Part shown: positions 1-5,939 of the stretch, piece by piece
Position numbering within the stretch: the first letter of the stretch is position 1
Layout of the letters: every line of letters starts with the position of its first letter
Assembly (NCBI GenBank): GCA_022452125.1
Contig: JAKURJ010000047.1
Coordinates: forward strand, 6,022 to 11,960
From: Candidatus Poseidoniaceae archaeon
GTDB taxonomy: Archaea; Thermoplasmatota; Poseidoniia; Poseidoniales; Poseidoniaceae
Length of the DNA: 5,939 nucleotides
Direction: 5' to 3'
Notes under the pieces: generated by a model
Databases searched by the model: none
What the model was told of the DNA's origin: nothing
Seen by the model: the letters and a program-made list of their open reading frames with translations, nothing else
Made by a program: the position numbers and the translations under genes

Positions 1-42
1 CCCGTTTAGTTTAACAAAAAGAGGCCGCGTTTTTGCAGTCAT
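1..42 (-). CDS. Start of an unidentified downstream gene (partial, runs off left edge)
   Basis: An ATG at 40-42 on the minus strand overlaps the TGA stop of the hydrolase/cadherin gene (ATGA across 39-42). The frame stays open for 14 codons to the window edge and reads MTAKTRPLFVKLNG. The same four-base overlap is used at the preceding gene junction, which makes translational coupling within one operon plausible. I see no clear Shine-Dalgarno site just upstream, as is common for coupled starts. Fourteen residues are too few to assign a family. The alternative is that this is a chance open stretch and that the region just after the stop is a 3' untranslated end. Confidence 0.4.
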   Translation of the reverse strand, partial: MTAKTRPLFVKLNG

Positions 43-2378
43 GTGCTGGGGAGTCTATTCCGGGCAGAGGGCTTGTCAATGTCAGGCGTTGGGTTTGGGA
101 CCTCGGCCCCACTATCCCAAACTTTGACTTCGATGGTGTGAATTCCAACCTCAGGAGTCATTGACGTAGTTAGACAAGTTAGCAGAGATACACCTGTGCA
201 TTCGGTTCCAACTTCAATTGACTGATTGTCTAATTTAACTGAATAAACCAAACCCATCTCTCCATCTTTATCTGAAATAGTCCACAATACTGAAACTGTA
301 TTTCCATCAACATCAATCGTTGAAATATCTACAAACGGCAGGTCGGGTACAGAATTGATTTTGACATCCAGAGTGGCGGAAATCGTACTGTTCCCATCAC
401 TAACATTGATTGTGTAACTCGCTTGACCAAACAAATCTGGATTGCCTGCTAGTAACAATTCGCTTCCTGATAATGAAAATCCAATTATGTCAGACTGCCC
501 CGATATTGAGTATACAAGGTCGTCATTATCGACATTAACCGTGTAATTACCAAGCTCGATAGTTAGCAAACCATCCTCGTCCATCTCTACCGAGATAGTA
601 TCCGTAGTGAATTCAACAGGGTCATCCACAGCTTCGATATTGATTGGAACAAAGATTTGCAGATGCTCAGTAACCCCGTCAGATACGTGGAACTCGATCA
701 ATTCAGCACCGTACCAATGAGTTTGCGGGTCGATTAAAACCGTAGCAAGTGAGGCGTCTATTCGAATTCCAGGATATTCTCTCGCGACGTTAACAACGAG
801 TGGCTCTCCTTCAGGGTCACTAACATATTGAGCGAAATCGACAACAATGCTGCTACCATCTTCAATCGATTGTTGTTGAGGAATTGTCTCAATCTGAACC
901 ACTGGGTCATTTACAGGTAGGACAGTGACATTCGTGGACAAATTAACAATTTCATCTGAGGTTGCTATTGTTAATTCGATTTGAACAGTGCCATCCCACT
1001 CTTGGTCTGCGACATGTGTAATTGTCATTTCTGAATTTGAAATTTCTACAGCAAGACGGCTCTCATTATCGTCGACTAAATTCGCGCCCAGGAATACTAT
1101 CTGCTCTCCATCTGGGTCAGTGGCAAAGGCGTCTGTTTGCACTGTGACAAATGAGTGCTGGTCCAAACTAATCTCGGGAATCGGTGATGTGAGTTGCATT
1201 GGCATACCGATTCGATTGATGAAAATGTCAAGCCAGTCTGAGAATGAATGGTCTTCTACCCTAATTTCGACTAGTGATGGCCCAGGCATCAATGATGAAC
1301 CGTTAACATCGCATGTTGCAGAGCCAGCAGCCAGTGAACCAACTACAATTTCTCCACTCGGTAGAATACAGGAAACATTTCCTGAAGCAGGACTACCATC
1401 ACGCATAGTCACATCTGCAGAAACTGTGAAAGATTGGTTTAGCATTACTGAAAGCAAGGAGGAAGTTATGTTCTCCATCTTGTACAATCTAGAGCGGCTT
1501 AGATCCTCGTCGATGTAAGAATCCGAGTCCGAGGAAACTGACTTATCTTCACGATTGAATGCTATCTGATAAGCGGAATCATCACCCTTGAGAGATAGAT
1601 TCAGGTAAGGCAAAATGTGCTTCAACGCATGGCTTTGTTGTCCATCACGACCCATGTTATCATCGCCATCTGCTAACCTTTCAAAAAAGGTATCACTTTC
1701 CTGATAGCCGATATGATTGGCGCCTAAAGGATGCATAATTTGCCATGCACCTGGCCAATCAATCAAGTAAGACATTACATTATCATCAGCAGGTGCAATA
1801 TCATCGGTTGTGCCTGTTAAGAACAGGGCTGATGAAGGCCTCGACAAGATTACATCTCCAGAATGTTGAGTCGAGCTACCATCCAAACCTAGACCAAATA
1901 ATCCATCGATCTCGTAGTTACTACTTTTCACGATTTCAGCAGCAGTGTGTGCACCAGTACCATGTCCGGAAAGTGCGATATGGTTCAATGCAAACATATT
2001 CACGGCATCTGGAACAGATTCCTGAGAACCATTATTCCATCCAATTAACTGGTATTCAATTGCATCCCAATCGGTATTATCTTCTACTACTAGAGTGATA
2101 TATCCCCAATTGGATAGGCCTTCTTGCAACCAAATATATTGATCGATATCTTCCCCACTATCAGTGTAGAAAACTACTACTGCGAAGGGACCATTTTGTG
2201 CCATGTTTATCTCTTCACCATCGCCGACTGCAGGGTAAGATAGACGATATTCTCCTATCTTTTCATTGGCCTCAATTTGCCAACCTACGAACGCTGAGTT
2301 CTCTCTTTGCGGAGGGAAATCTTCTGCTAAAACAGTCGGCAACAAAAGAATTGCAACCAACACAACTGCTCTTTTCAT
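39..2378 (-). CDS. Secreted alpha/beta-hydrolase-fold protein with cadherin/Ig-like repeats; nucleophile Ser replaced by Gly
   Basis: The 779-residue protein starts with a Sec-type signal peptide (basic KR, hydrophobic core 4-17, likely cleavage after Ala18). Residues about 30-275 resemble the dienelactone hydrolase/cutinase/PET-hydrolase branch of alpha/beta-hydrolases. A strand plus WLQEGLSNWGY region (83-93) looks like the family's segment before the elbow. The elbow is SGHGTGAH (137-144), the acid loop TGTTDDIAP has Asp192/193, and the His is at NHIG (His222). The acid and His spacings fit a catalytic triad, but the nucleophile position is Gly140, so ester hydrolysis by the usual mechanism is not expected. 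Residues 303-385 look Ig-like, with a possible Cys337-Cys356 disulfide. Residues about 400-680 hold three cadherin-like repeats with DPDGE/DPEGE and NDP/DDP linkers, and about 680-757 hold one more beta domain (Cys727, Cys735). No C-terminal membrane anchor is visible; the tail is Pro-rich. The likely location is outside the cell, perhaps for binding a polymer or surface (inference). The start is fixed by a strong SD, and it overlaps the aroE stop. Confidence 0.9.
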   Translation of the reverse strand: MKRAVVLVAILLLPTVLAEDFPPQRENSAFVGWQIEANEKIGEYRLSYPAVGDGEEINMAQNGPFAVVVFYTDSGEDIDQYIWLQEGLSNWGYITLVVEDNTDWDAIEYQLIGWNNGSQESVPDAVNMFALNHIALSGHGTGAHTAAEIVKSSNYEIDGLFGLGLDGSSTQHSGDVILSRPSSALFLTGTTDDIAPADDNVMSYLIDWPGAWQIMHPLGANHIGYQESDTFFERLADGDDNMGRDGQQSHALKHILPYLNLSLKGDDSAYQIAFNREDKSVSSDSDSYIDEDLSRSRLYKMENITSSLLSVMLNQSFTVSADVTMRDGSPASGNVSCILPSGEIVVGSLAAGSATCDVNGSSLMPGPSLVEIRVEDHSFSDWLDIFINRIGMPMQLTSPIPEISLDQHSFVTVQTDAFATDPDGEQIVFLGANLVDDNESRLAVEISNSEMTITHVADQEWDGTVQIELTIATSDEIVNLSTNVTVLPVNDPVVQIETIPQQQSIEDGSSIVVDFAQYVSDPEGEPLVVNVAREYPGIRIDASLATVLIDPQTHWYGAELIEFHVSDGVTEHLQIFVPINIEAVDDPVEFTTDTISVEMDEDGLLTIELGNYTVNVDNDDLVYSISGQSDIIGFSLSGSELLLAGNPDLFGQASYTINVSDGNSTISATLDVKINSVPDLPFVDISTIDVDGNTVSVLWTISDKDGEMGLVYSVKLDNQSIEVGTECTGVSLLTCLTTSMTPEVGIHTIEVKVWDSGAEVPNPTPDIDKPSARNRLPST
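339..1181 (-). other. Tandem cadherin-like repeat region of the secreted protein
   Basis: This stretch encodes residues about 400-680 of the secreted protein, as roughly 90-95-residue beta-sandwich units. Each unit has an acidic turn (ATDPDGE at 419-425, VSDPEGE at 519-525, NVDNDD at 615-620), and units are joined by linkers of the form PVNDPV (488-493), AVDDPV (583-588) and SVPDLP (676-681). Such Asp-rich motifs are typical of calcium-binding cadherin-like repeats in microbial surface adhesins; calcium binding here is inference. The units are diverged in sequence, so this is a protein-domain repeat and not a DNA repeat. Boundaries are approximate. Confidence 0.65.
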
Positions 2379-2386
2379 TCGAGTTG

Positions 2387-2393
2387 CACCTCC
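2387..2393 (-). promoter_or_regulatory. Strong Shine-Dalgarno site for the secreted hydrolase-fold protein
   Basis: On the minus strand the site reads GGAGGTG, followed by an 8-base spacer before the ATG at 2376-2378. It matches the anti-SD end of 16S rRNA almost perfectly and lies inside the 3' end of the aroE frame. It settles the start of the downstream gene. It would also allow independent initiation even though aroE translation ends early at the internal stop. Confidence 0.85.
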
Positions 2394-2716
2394 ACCGCAA
2401 CTAGTCTAGTCAATAGTAATGAAAGCGAAGGTAAGTGTTCAGAATACTTAGGCGCCCACAAAGTAGCCCACGAATGTAAGTGCTGTGCACAAAGTAGCCA
2501 TCGTCCATCAGCATTCTTTGAAAGATAATCAATTCGAGACTCAAAATCTCCTTCCATCTTTTGATACCTAACGGAAAGATCTCCACCATCGTCATCAAAA
2601 TTAATGCTGAACCTAGGTTCTTCATTACAGAGATTCCAAGGGCCGTCCTCATCCAAGAGACGCTTGCCACCAACCTGCTTTACTTTGCCACCATTCGCAC
2701 TCCAAGCAGCAGCGAC

Positions 2717-2719
2717 TTA
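2717..2719 (-). other. In-frame TAA inside aroE
   Basis: The minus-strand codon TAA follows GGC-GGA-GGG-CCT-GCT-CGA (GGGPAR) and precedes GTC-GCT-GCT-GCT (VAAA). Homologues carry a small residue here (pattern GGAxR-[A/G/S]-V). TCA (Ser) is the only one-base neighbour of TAA that gives a small residue, so TCA to TAA is the simplest history (inference). An independently translated C-terminal piece could only begin weakly, for example at the TTG at 2654-2656. Confidence 0.85.
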
Positions 2720-3341
2720 TCGAGCAGGCCCTCCGCCTCCAGTGATTCCGAGTACGCTTTCAAAATCATATCCAAATGCATTAGCGACCATGCAAATACC
2801 TGGTCCATCACTTGATGCTGCCCACCATGAGATTCCATCCCACCTCAATGTATTGACAGAACGAATATCCATTGCATTGTCGACGCACTTGACAGCTGCT
2901 GCAGACAATTGATGCTTCAGAGGTGAAGTGAGTGAGAGCCATACTTCATCATCATCGAACCTCTGAGAAGTTGATTCTGTTTTCGCTAGCGTAGCATCTG
3001 GCAGGCGTGAATCGCCTTCTAGGTGTTCCATGCTGACATTTACAGCCCTATCCAGTAACGTGTTAGCTCTGAATTTGCCCAGCGGAGAACCTACTAAATC
3101 CCAATCAGGCGGAGATGGCAATGCGCCTGCATAACCCCATGCTAACGCATTTTCTACACCTTCTGTTGGAATAACTACCACACCTTTGAGGCCTGGCAAT
3201 TCAACACCATCGGTACGAGATAGGTGTGCATGGACTATAGCGGTTAATACCGGAGATAATGAGTGTTCAATCGGGTAGCCCGCAACTCCGTGACGAACCT
3301 TCCCCATGGCGCTTAACTATGGCTTCCAGTACTTGAATAAC

Positions 3342-3352
3342 CCTATATTTAG
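3342..3352. promoter_or_regulatory. Near-symmetric TATA-like element in the divergent intergenic region
   Basis: The plus strand reads CCTATATTTAG and the minus strand CTAAATATAGG; both resemble archaeal TATA boxes. On the minus strand, the usual offset of about 25 bases puts transcription start near 3320, a leader of roughly 12 bases before aroE. On the plus strand, start would fall near 3373, a leader of roughly 40 bases before the first small membrane gene. I see no clear purine-rich BRE on the minus side. The assignment assumes an archaeal host and rests on sequence likeness only. Confidence 0.5.
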
Positions 3353-3412
3353 AGCGGGAAAGTATGGGCAGATTGTGGTAATTCTCAATAAGGAGTATGC
3401 TGTGTTAGTGCC

Positions 3413-3718
3413 ATGGCGGTTGCTGAGAGGGGCTCTTTCCTCTGGTTCATGATGGCTGTTACTCAGATTTGGCTTTCTCTAAAACTAATGGAACAAGTCG
3501 ATGGTGCAATTACTACTTTGTTCGGTACAGGAGCTGCAGCATGTTTTATTCTCGCATTAGTAGTGTTTAGACAAGAACAAAGAGACCTTTTACTCAACCC
3601 TATGAAGAGTATGCAAAAAGAAGTGCATCCTGACCAGATGGCTAAGCAAGGAAAAGGCGTAGGATTTGGAATAGGAATGTGGATTCTTACCATTCTAGTC
3701 AGTTCTATCTTTTTCTGA
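3413..3718 (+). CDS. Small membrane protein, unrecognised (101 aa)
   Basis: I do not recognise a family. The protein has three likely membrane segments at about 8-26, 32-52 and 82-101, the last ending at the C-terminus (…VSSIFF). Between segments two and three lies a charged loop (RQEQRDLLLNPMKSMQKEVHPDQMAKQGK). The segment 34-52 is rich in small residues. It is the first gene of the plus-strand run and lies 9 bases before the next small membrane gene, then NfeD and flotillin, so a role with the flotillin membrane complex is a context-based guess. ATG 3413 is the only sensible start, since the frame has a stop at 3389-3391 and no other start codon between. An AAGGAG at 3390-3395 is 17 bases away, too far for a normal SD spacing. 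Confidence 0.75.
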   Translation: MAVAERGSFLWFMMAVTQIWLSLKLMEQVDGAITTLFGTGAAACFILALVVFRQEQRDLLLNPMKSMQKEVHPDQMAKQGKGVGFGIGMWILTILVSSIFF

Positions 3719-3727
3719 GTGAGTTAG

Positions 3728-3961
3728 ATGGTTGGCAATGCTTCTGACGAATTGTTCAGCGGTTTTTGGCCTGTAATGCGTCGCTTTCTTTTTGCCTTCC
3801 TGCCACTTTGGGTGTTCCTAATCGCTTATTCAGCAAACATTAATGTCATAATCTCAGCGATACTTGCCGGAGCATCAGTATCTCTAGTGGCAATATACGA
3901 AAAAAAGAAAATATTGTCTGAAAATGCCAATCAGAGTGACGGCAATAAGGTCATTAAGTAA
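3728..3961 (+). CDS. Small membrane protein, unrecognised (77 aa)
   Basis: I do not recognise a family. A short polar N-terminus is followed by two likely membrane helices (about 19-35 and 37-56) with MRRF just before the first. A hydrophilic tail rich in Lys, Asn and Glu follows (57-77, EKKK near its start). The gene starts 9 bases after the preceding stop and ends 26 bases before the NfeD-like gene, all on one strand, which supports a shared transcript. The start is the first possible ATG after an immediately preceding in-frame TAG. SD support is weak (only GTGAG-like bases upstream). The size and two-helix hairpin would suit a small accessory subunit, but nothing in the sequence proves this. 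Confidence 0.65.
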   Translation: MVGNASDELFSGFWPVMRRFLFAFLPLWVFLIAYSANINVIISAILAGASVSLVAIYEKKKILSENANQSDGNKVIK

Positions 3962-3987
3962 GGAATACAGGACAGGACGGGGTCGCA

Positions 3988-4614
3988 ATGGGTCTTTTCG
4001 AGTGGATTGCTGACTTGTTCGGGTTTACAGCTCCTTCAGTCATCGAGATTATTTTCGTATGTTGTGCCGTTTTCGGTTCACTATTCTTCATCCTTATGAT
4101 GGTGCTAATGCTTGTAGGAGACATCCTTGGTGGTGTAATAGATACTGCATTTGACACCGATGTCAGCATGGACAGTACTCTAGCATTCGAATTATTCAGC
4201 CTGCAAGGAATTGCTGCTGGAATTATGATGTTCGGATTGACTGGAATGTTTGTTATTTCAGCCACTGACCAGGAAATCATCGCTGTTATTTCTGGAGGTT
4301 TCGCAGCTGGAGGTTCCCTCTACATGGTGCGATACATGATGCAAGGGATTTCTAACTTACAAGCTGATGGAACAATGAAGCATTCGGATGCTGTTGGCTC
4401 CAAAGGTCATGTTTATTCTCGAATCAAACCGAATGAAGAAGGTGAAGTCCAAGTTGCAGTTGGTGGGACTCTACGCACCCTCCTTGCAAGAGGTAGGGAC
4501 AAAACAAAACTAATTCCAAGTGGCGAACTTATCAAGGTCGTCGATGTAATCGGTTCAACCCTAATCGTTGAGCCGCTAAGCGAGGGTGATGAACTATCAT
4601 CAGAAGAAGAGTAA
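3988..4614 (+). CDS. NfeD/YuaF-type membrane protein with C-terminal OB-fold domain
   Basis: The protein has 208 residues. Membrane helices are likely at about 18-45, 69-91 and 95-116. After the first helix comes GDILGGVIDTAFDTD (44-58), similar to the GD-x-L-x-G-x-x-D segment of YuaF-type NfeD proteins. Residues about 134-197 form a beta-rich OB-fold-like domain (GSKGHVYSRI…, GTLRTLLARG…, ELIKVVDVIGSTLIVEPL), the hallmark of the NfeD C-terminus. The tail is acidic (SEGDELSSEEE). It lacks the ClpP-like serine protease domain of long NfeD proteins, so it is the short form. NfeD proteins of this kind partner flotillins in membrane microdomains, and the gene lies 10 bases upstream of a flotillin gene here. 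A weak SD-like CGGGGT lies at 3978-3983, 4 bases before the ATG. Confidence 0.87.
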   Translation: MGLFEWIADLFGFTAPSVIEIIFVCCAVFGSLFFILMMVLMLVGDILGGVIDTAFDTDVSMDSTLAFELFSLQGIAAGIMMFGLTGMFVISATDQEIIAVISGGFAAGGSLYMVRYMMQGISNLQADGTMKHSDAVGSKGHVYSRIKPNEEGEVQVAVGGTLRTLLARGRDKTKLIPSGELIKVVDVIGSTLIVEPLSEGDELSSEEE

Positions 4615-4619
4615 GGTGA
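4615..4619 (+). promoter_or_regulatory. Shine-Dalgarno site for flotillin
   Basis: GGTGA directly follows the NfeD-like stop codon (TAA at 4612-4614) and sits 5 bases before the ATG at 4625-4627. This fixes the flotillin start and is consistent with coupled expression of the two genes. Confidence 0.65.
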
Positions 4620-4624
4620 AAAAT

Positions 4625-5939
4625 ATGGATACTGGAGTAACATTATTCCTGCTTATTGCAGGTTTTGGACTAATTTTTGCGTTCGGAATTATATTGCTTG
4701 TAACAAGATACAAGCGATGTGCTTCTGACGAAATTCTCGTCGTTTATGGACGAGTTGGTGGCGGAAAGGCCTCCAGATGTATTCACGGTGGTGCTACTCT
4801 AGTCTGGCCATTAATTCAGGATTGGAAGAAACTGAGTCTTATTCCAATGACCATTAACATTCCATTGACTAATGCTCTATCTCAAGAGAACATCAGAATC
4901 AACGTTCCATCAACATTCACAGTAGGTATCAGTACAGACCCTCTAATCATGAATAATGCTGCTGAGCGTCTTCTACACCTACAACCAAACCAGATAGAAT
5001 CAATGGCTTCAGAGATTATTTTCGGACAACTGCGGTTGACTGTTGCGTCTCTAACCATTAGACAGATCAACGCAGACCGTGACCGATTCTTTGAGTTAAT
5101 CCGCGAGAACGTTGGTCATGAACTTAACAAGTTGGGATTGAACCTAATCAACGTTAACATCACAGATATCACAGACGATTCTGACTTCATTGAGAGTATT
5201 GGACAAAAGGCTGCCGCAGGTGCAGTTAACGCTGCTAAGGCAGATGTTGCTGCTGCAAACCGTGATGGTGACATCGGACAGGCTGAAGCAAACAGAACTC
5301 GTGACATTCAAGTTGCTGAAAACCAAGCAGCAGCTGAAATTGGTAAGAAAGGTGCAGATGCTTCACAAAGAAAGGAAGTTGCAGCCCTTGAAGCTAATGC
5401 AATTGAAGGAGAGAACTCATCTAGAGCGAATATCGCAGAGTATAACGCAACACTTGCAGAAAAGGAAGCGGAAGCAATGCAGCGTGCTGAAGTCGCTCGC
5501 AGAACTGCAGAGATGGAAGTTCAAAAGGCACAGTATATGCTAGAGCAAGAGAGACTGAAGGCTGAAGAAATTGTCCGTGAAGAGATTGCCAAGACTCAAA
5601 TCGAGATTGCTGCAGAAGCAGAAGCGGAACGCCAGCGCCGTGTCGCAAGTGGTGAAGCAGATGCTGTACTAGCAAGGTACCGTGCTGAAGCGGAAGGTGT
5701 ACAAGCTGTTCTGGAAGCAAAGGCGGCTGGTTATTCCAGTCTAGTTGCTAGCGCCGGTGGCGATGCAAAGGCTGCTGCAACCCTACTAATGGTCGAGAAG
5801 ATTGAGGAAATCGTTGCTCGCCAGGTCGAAGCAATCTCCAACTTGCAGATTGACAAGATTACCGTTTGGGATTCAGCAGGCGGAGGCAGTGGGGAAGGCT
5901 CCACCGCTAACTTCGTATCTAGCCTGATTCACTCACTGC
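4625..5939 (+). CDS. floT: Flotillin (SPFH/Band 7 family, YuaG/FloT-like), C-terminus cut by the window edge
   Basis: The frame is open for 438 codons to the right edge and was read directly from the sequence. An N-terminal hydrophobic segment (about 5-28) would anchor or insert the protein in the membrane. Residues about 31-190 form the SPFH domain (SDEILVVYGR near 34-43, GGATLVWP at 55-62, SQENIRINV at 86-94, GLNLINVNITDI at 171-182). Residues about 195-400 are Ala/Glu-rich with many AE/EA pairs, the flotillin coiled-coil region. The C-terminal NLQIDKITVWDS (406-417), a Gly-rich linker and STANFVSSLIHSL (426-438) match the conserved end of bacterial flotillins, so probably only a short tail is missing. 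Flotillins oligomerise and organise membrane microdomains. The upstream NfeD-like gene is the usual partner. Oddity: such a bacterial-looking flotillin in a probable archaeon suggests either old transfer or shared ancestry (inference). Confidence 0.93.
   Translation, partial: MDTGVTLFLLIAGFGLIFAFGIILLVTRYKRCASDEILVVYGRVGGGKASRCIHGGATLVWPLIQDWKKLSLIPMTINIPLTNALSQENIRINVPSTFTVGISTDPLIMNNAAERLLHLQPNQIESMASEIIFGQLRLTVASLTIRQINADRDRFFELIRENVGHELNKLGLNLINVNITDITDDSDFIESIGQKAAAGAVNAAKADVAAANRDGDIGQAEANRTRDIQVAENQAAAEIGKKGADASQRKEVAALEANAIEGENSSRANIAEYNATLAEKEAEAMQRAEVARRTAEMEVQKAQYMLEQERLKAEEIVREEIAKTQIEIAAEAEAERQRRVASGEADAVLARYRAEAEGVQAVLEAKAAGYSSLVASAGGDAKAAATLLMVEKIEEIVARQVEAISNLQIDKITVWDSAGGGSGEGSTANFVSSLIHSL

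Larger units (their letters stand above)
2375..3307 (-). pseudogene. aroE: Shikimate dehydrogenase (AroE) frame interrupted by one in-frame TAA
   Basis: AroE reduces 3-dehydroshikimate to shikimate with NADPH in aromatic amino acid synthesis. The frame has 310 sense-plus-stop codons before its TGA. Visible motifs are the substrate-binding GYPIEHSLSP (Ser16, Ser18), the catalytic Lys131 in LTSPLK, VNTL (Asn152), SSDGPG (Asp167), and the NADP-loop start GITGGGGPAR (187-196). Codon 197 is TAA (2717-2719). The same frame then continues without further stops as typical AroE sequence: an INFDDDGGD segment where AroE has its INATSSG-like motif, then RYQK, then NADGRWLLCAQ with the conserved Gln. The stop therefore hits the Rossmann loop and removes about 113 residues. 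It could be a recent nonsense mutation, a sequencing or assembly error, or readthrough. Between the Ser pair and Lys131 there are about 60 more residues than in E. coli AroE. The start ATG is the first after an upstream in-frame TAG. The 3' end overlaps the next gene by ATGA. Confidence 0.88.

Noticed and set aside
9..36. Possible terminator: CAAAAA/TTTTTG inverted repeat just after the secreted-protein stop on the minus strand
   Set aside because: The stem is only six A-T-rich pairs, and the bases also lie in an open frame that starts with an ATGA overlap; evidence is too weak.
988..1518. Plus-strand open frame of 176 codons inside the secreted-protein gene
   Set aside because: It lies opposite the clear 779-residue gene, has low-complexity Ser/Thr content and no recognisable motifs; it is an antisense shadow.
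2410..2673. Minus-strand 87-codon frame starting MVASVSWMRT
   Set aside because: It is out of frame with the AroE C-terminal sequence, which occupies the same bases and carries the conserved NADG…Q motif.
3397..3408. Four-codon mini-frame (ATG CTG TGT TAG) just after AAGGAG, upstream of the first small membrane gene
   Set aside because: The SD-like bases are only one base from this ATG, too close to start there; a leader peptide cannot be supported.
5190..5720. Two overlapping open frames (plus, 117 codons; minus, 99 codons) within the flotillin gene
   Set aside because: Their Leu/Gln-rich content comes from reading the Ala/Glu-rich coiled-coil codons out of frame or on the other strand.

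Overview
The window looks like a piece of a planktonic archaeal genome. Marine Group II/III Euryarchaeota (Poseidoniales-like) is my best guess, by inference rather than proof. Reasons: the GC content is moderate, genes are packed with 4-base ATGA overlaps, Shine-Dalgarno (SD) sites are good where present, an archaeal-type TATA element sits between the divergent genes, and there is a large secreted multidomain protein with cadherin/Ig-like repeats. A bacterium cannot be formally excluded, because the flotillin and NfeD proteins resemble bacterial forms closely.

Left half (1-3307, minus strand): an apparent operon read right to left. First comes a shikimate dehydrogenase (aroE) frame, interrupted by one in-frame TAA in the glycine-rich NADP loop. 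Its TGA overlaps (ATGA) the start of a 779-residue secreted protein. That protein joins a cutinase/PETase-like alpha/beta-hydrolase domain, whose nucleophile serine is replaced by glycine, to an Ig-like domain and several cadherin-like repeats. Its own stop overlaps (ATGA) a further start codon, opening a frame that runs off the left edge.

Centre (3308-3412): a 105-base divergent intergenic region with one near-symmetric TATA-like element that could serve both directions.

Right half (3413-5939, plus strand): a tight run of four membrane-protein genes. Two small unrecognised proteins (101 and 77 aa) are followed by an NfeD/YuaF-type protein (three membrane helices plus a C-terminal OB fold) and a flotillin (SPFH protein, open at the right edge). 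NfeD plus flotillin is the classic membrane-microdomain pair; the two small proteins are candidate extra parts of that module. No RNA genes, CRISPR arrays, insertion sequences or gene-free stretches over 300 bases were seen.
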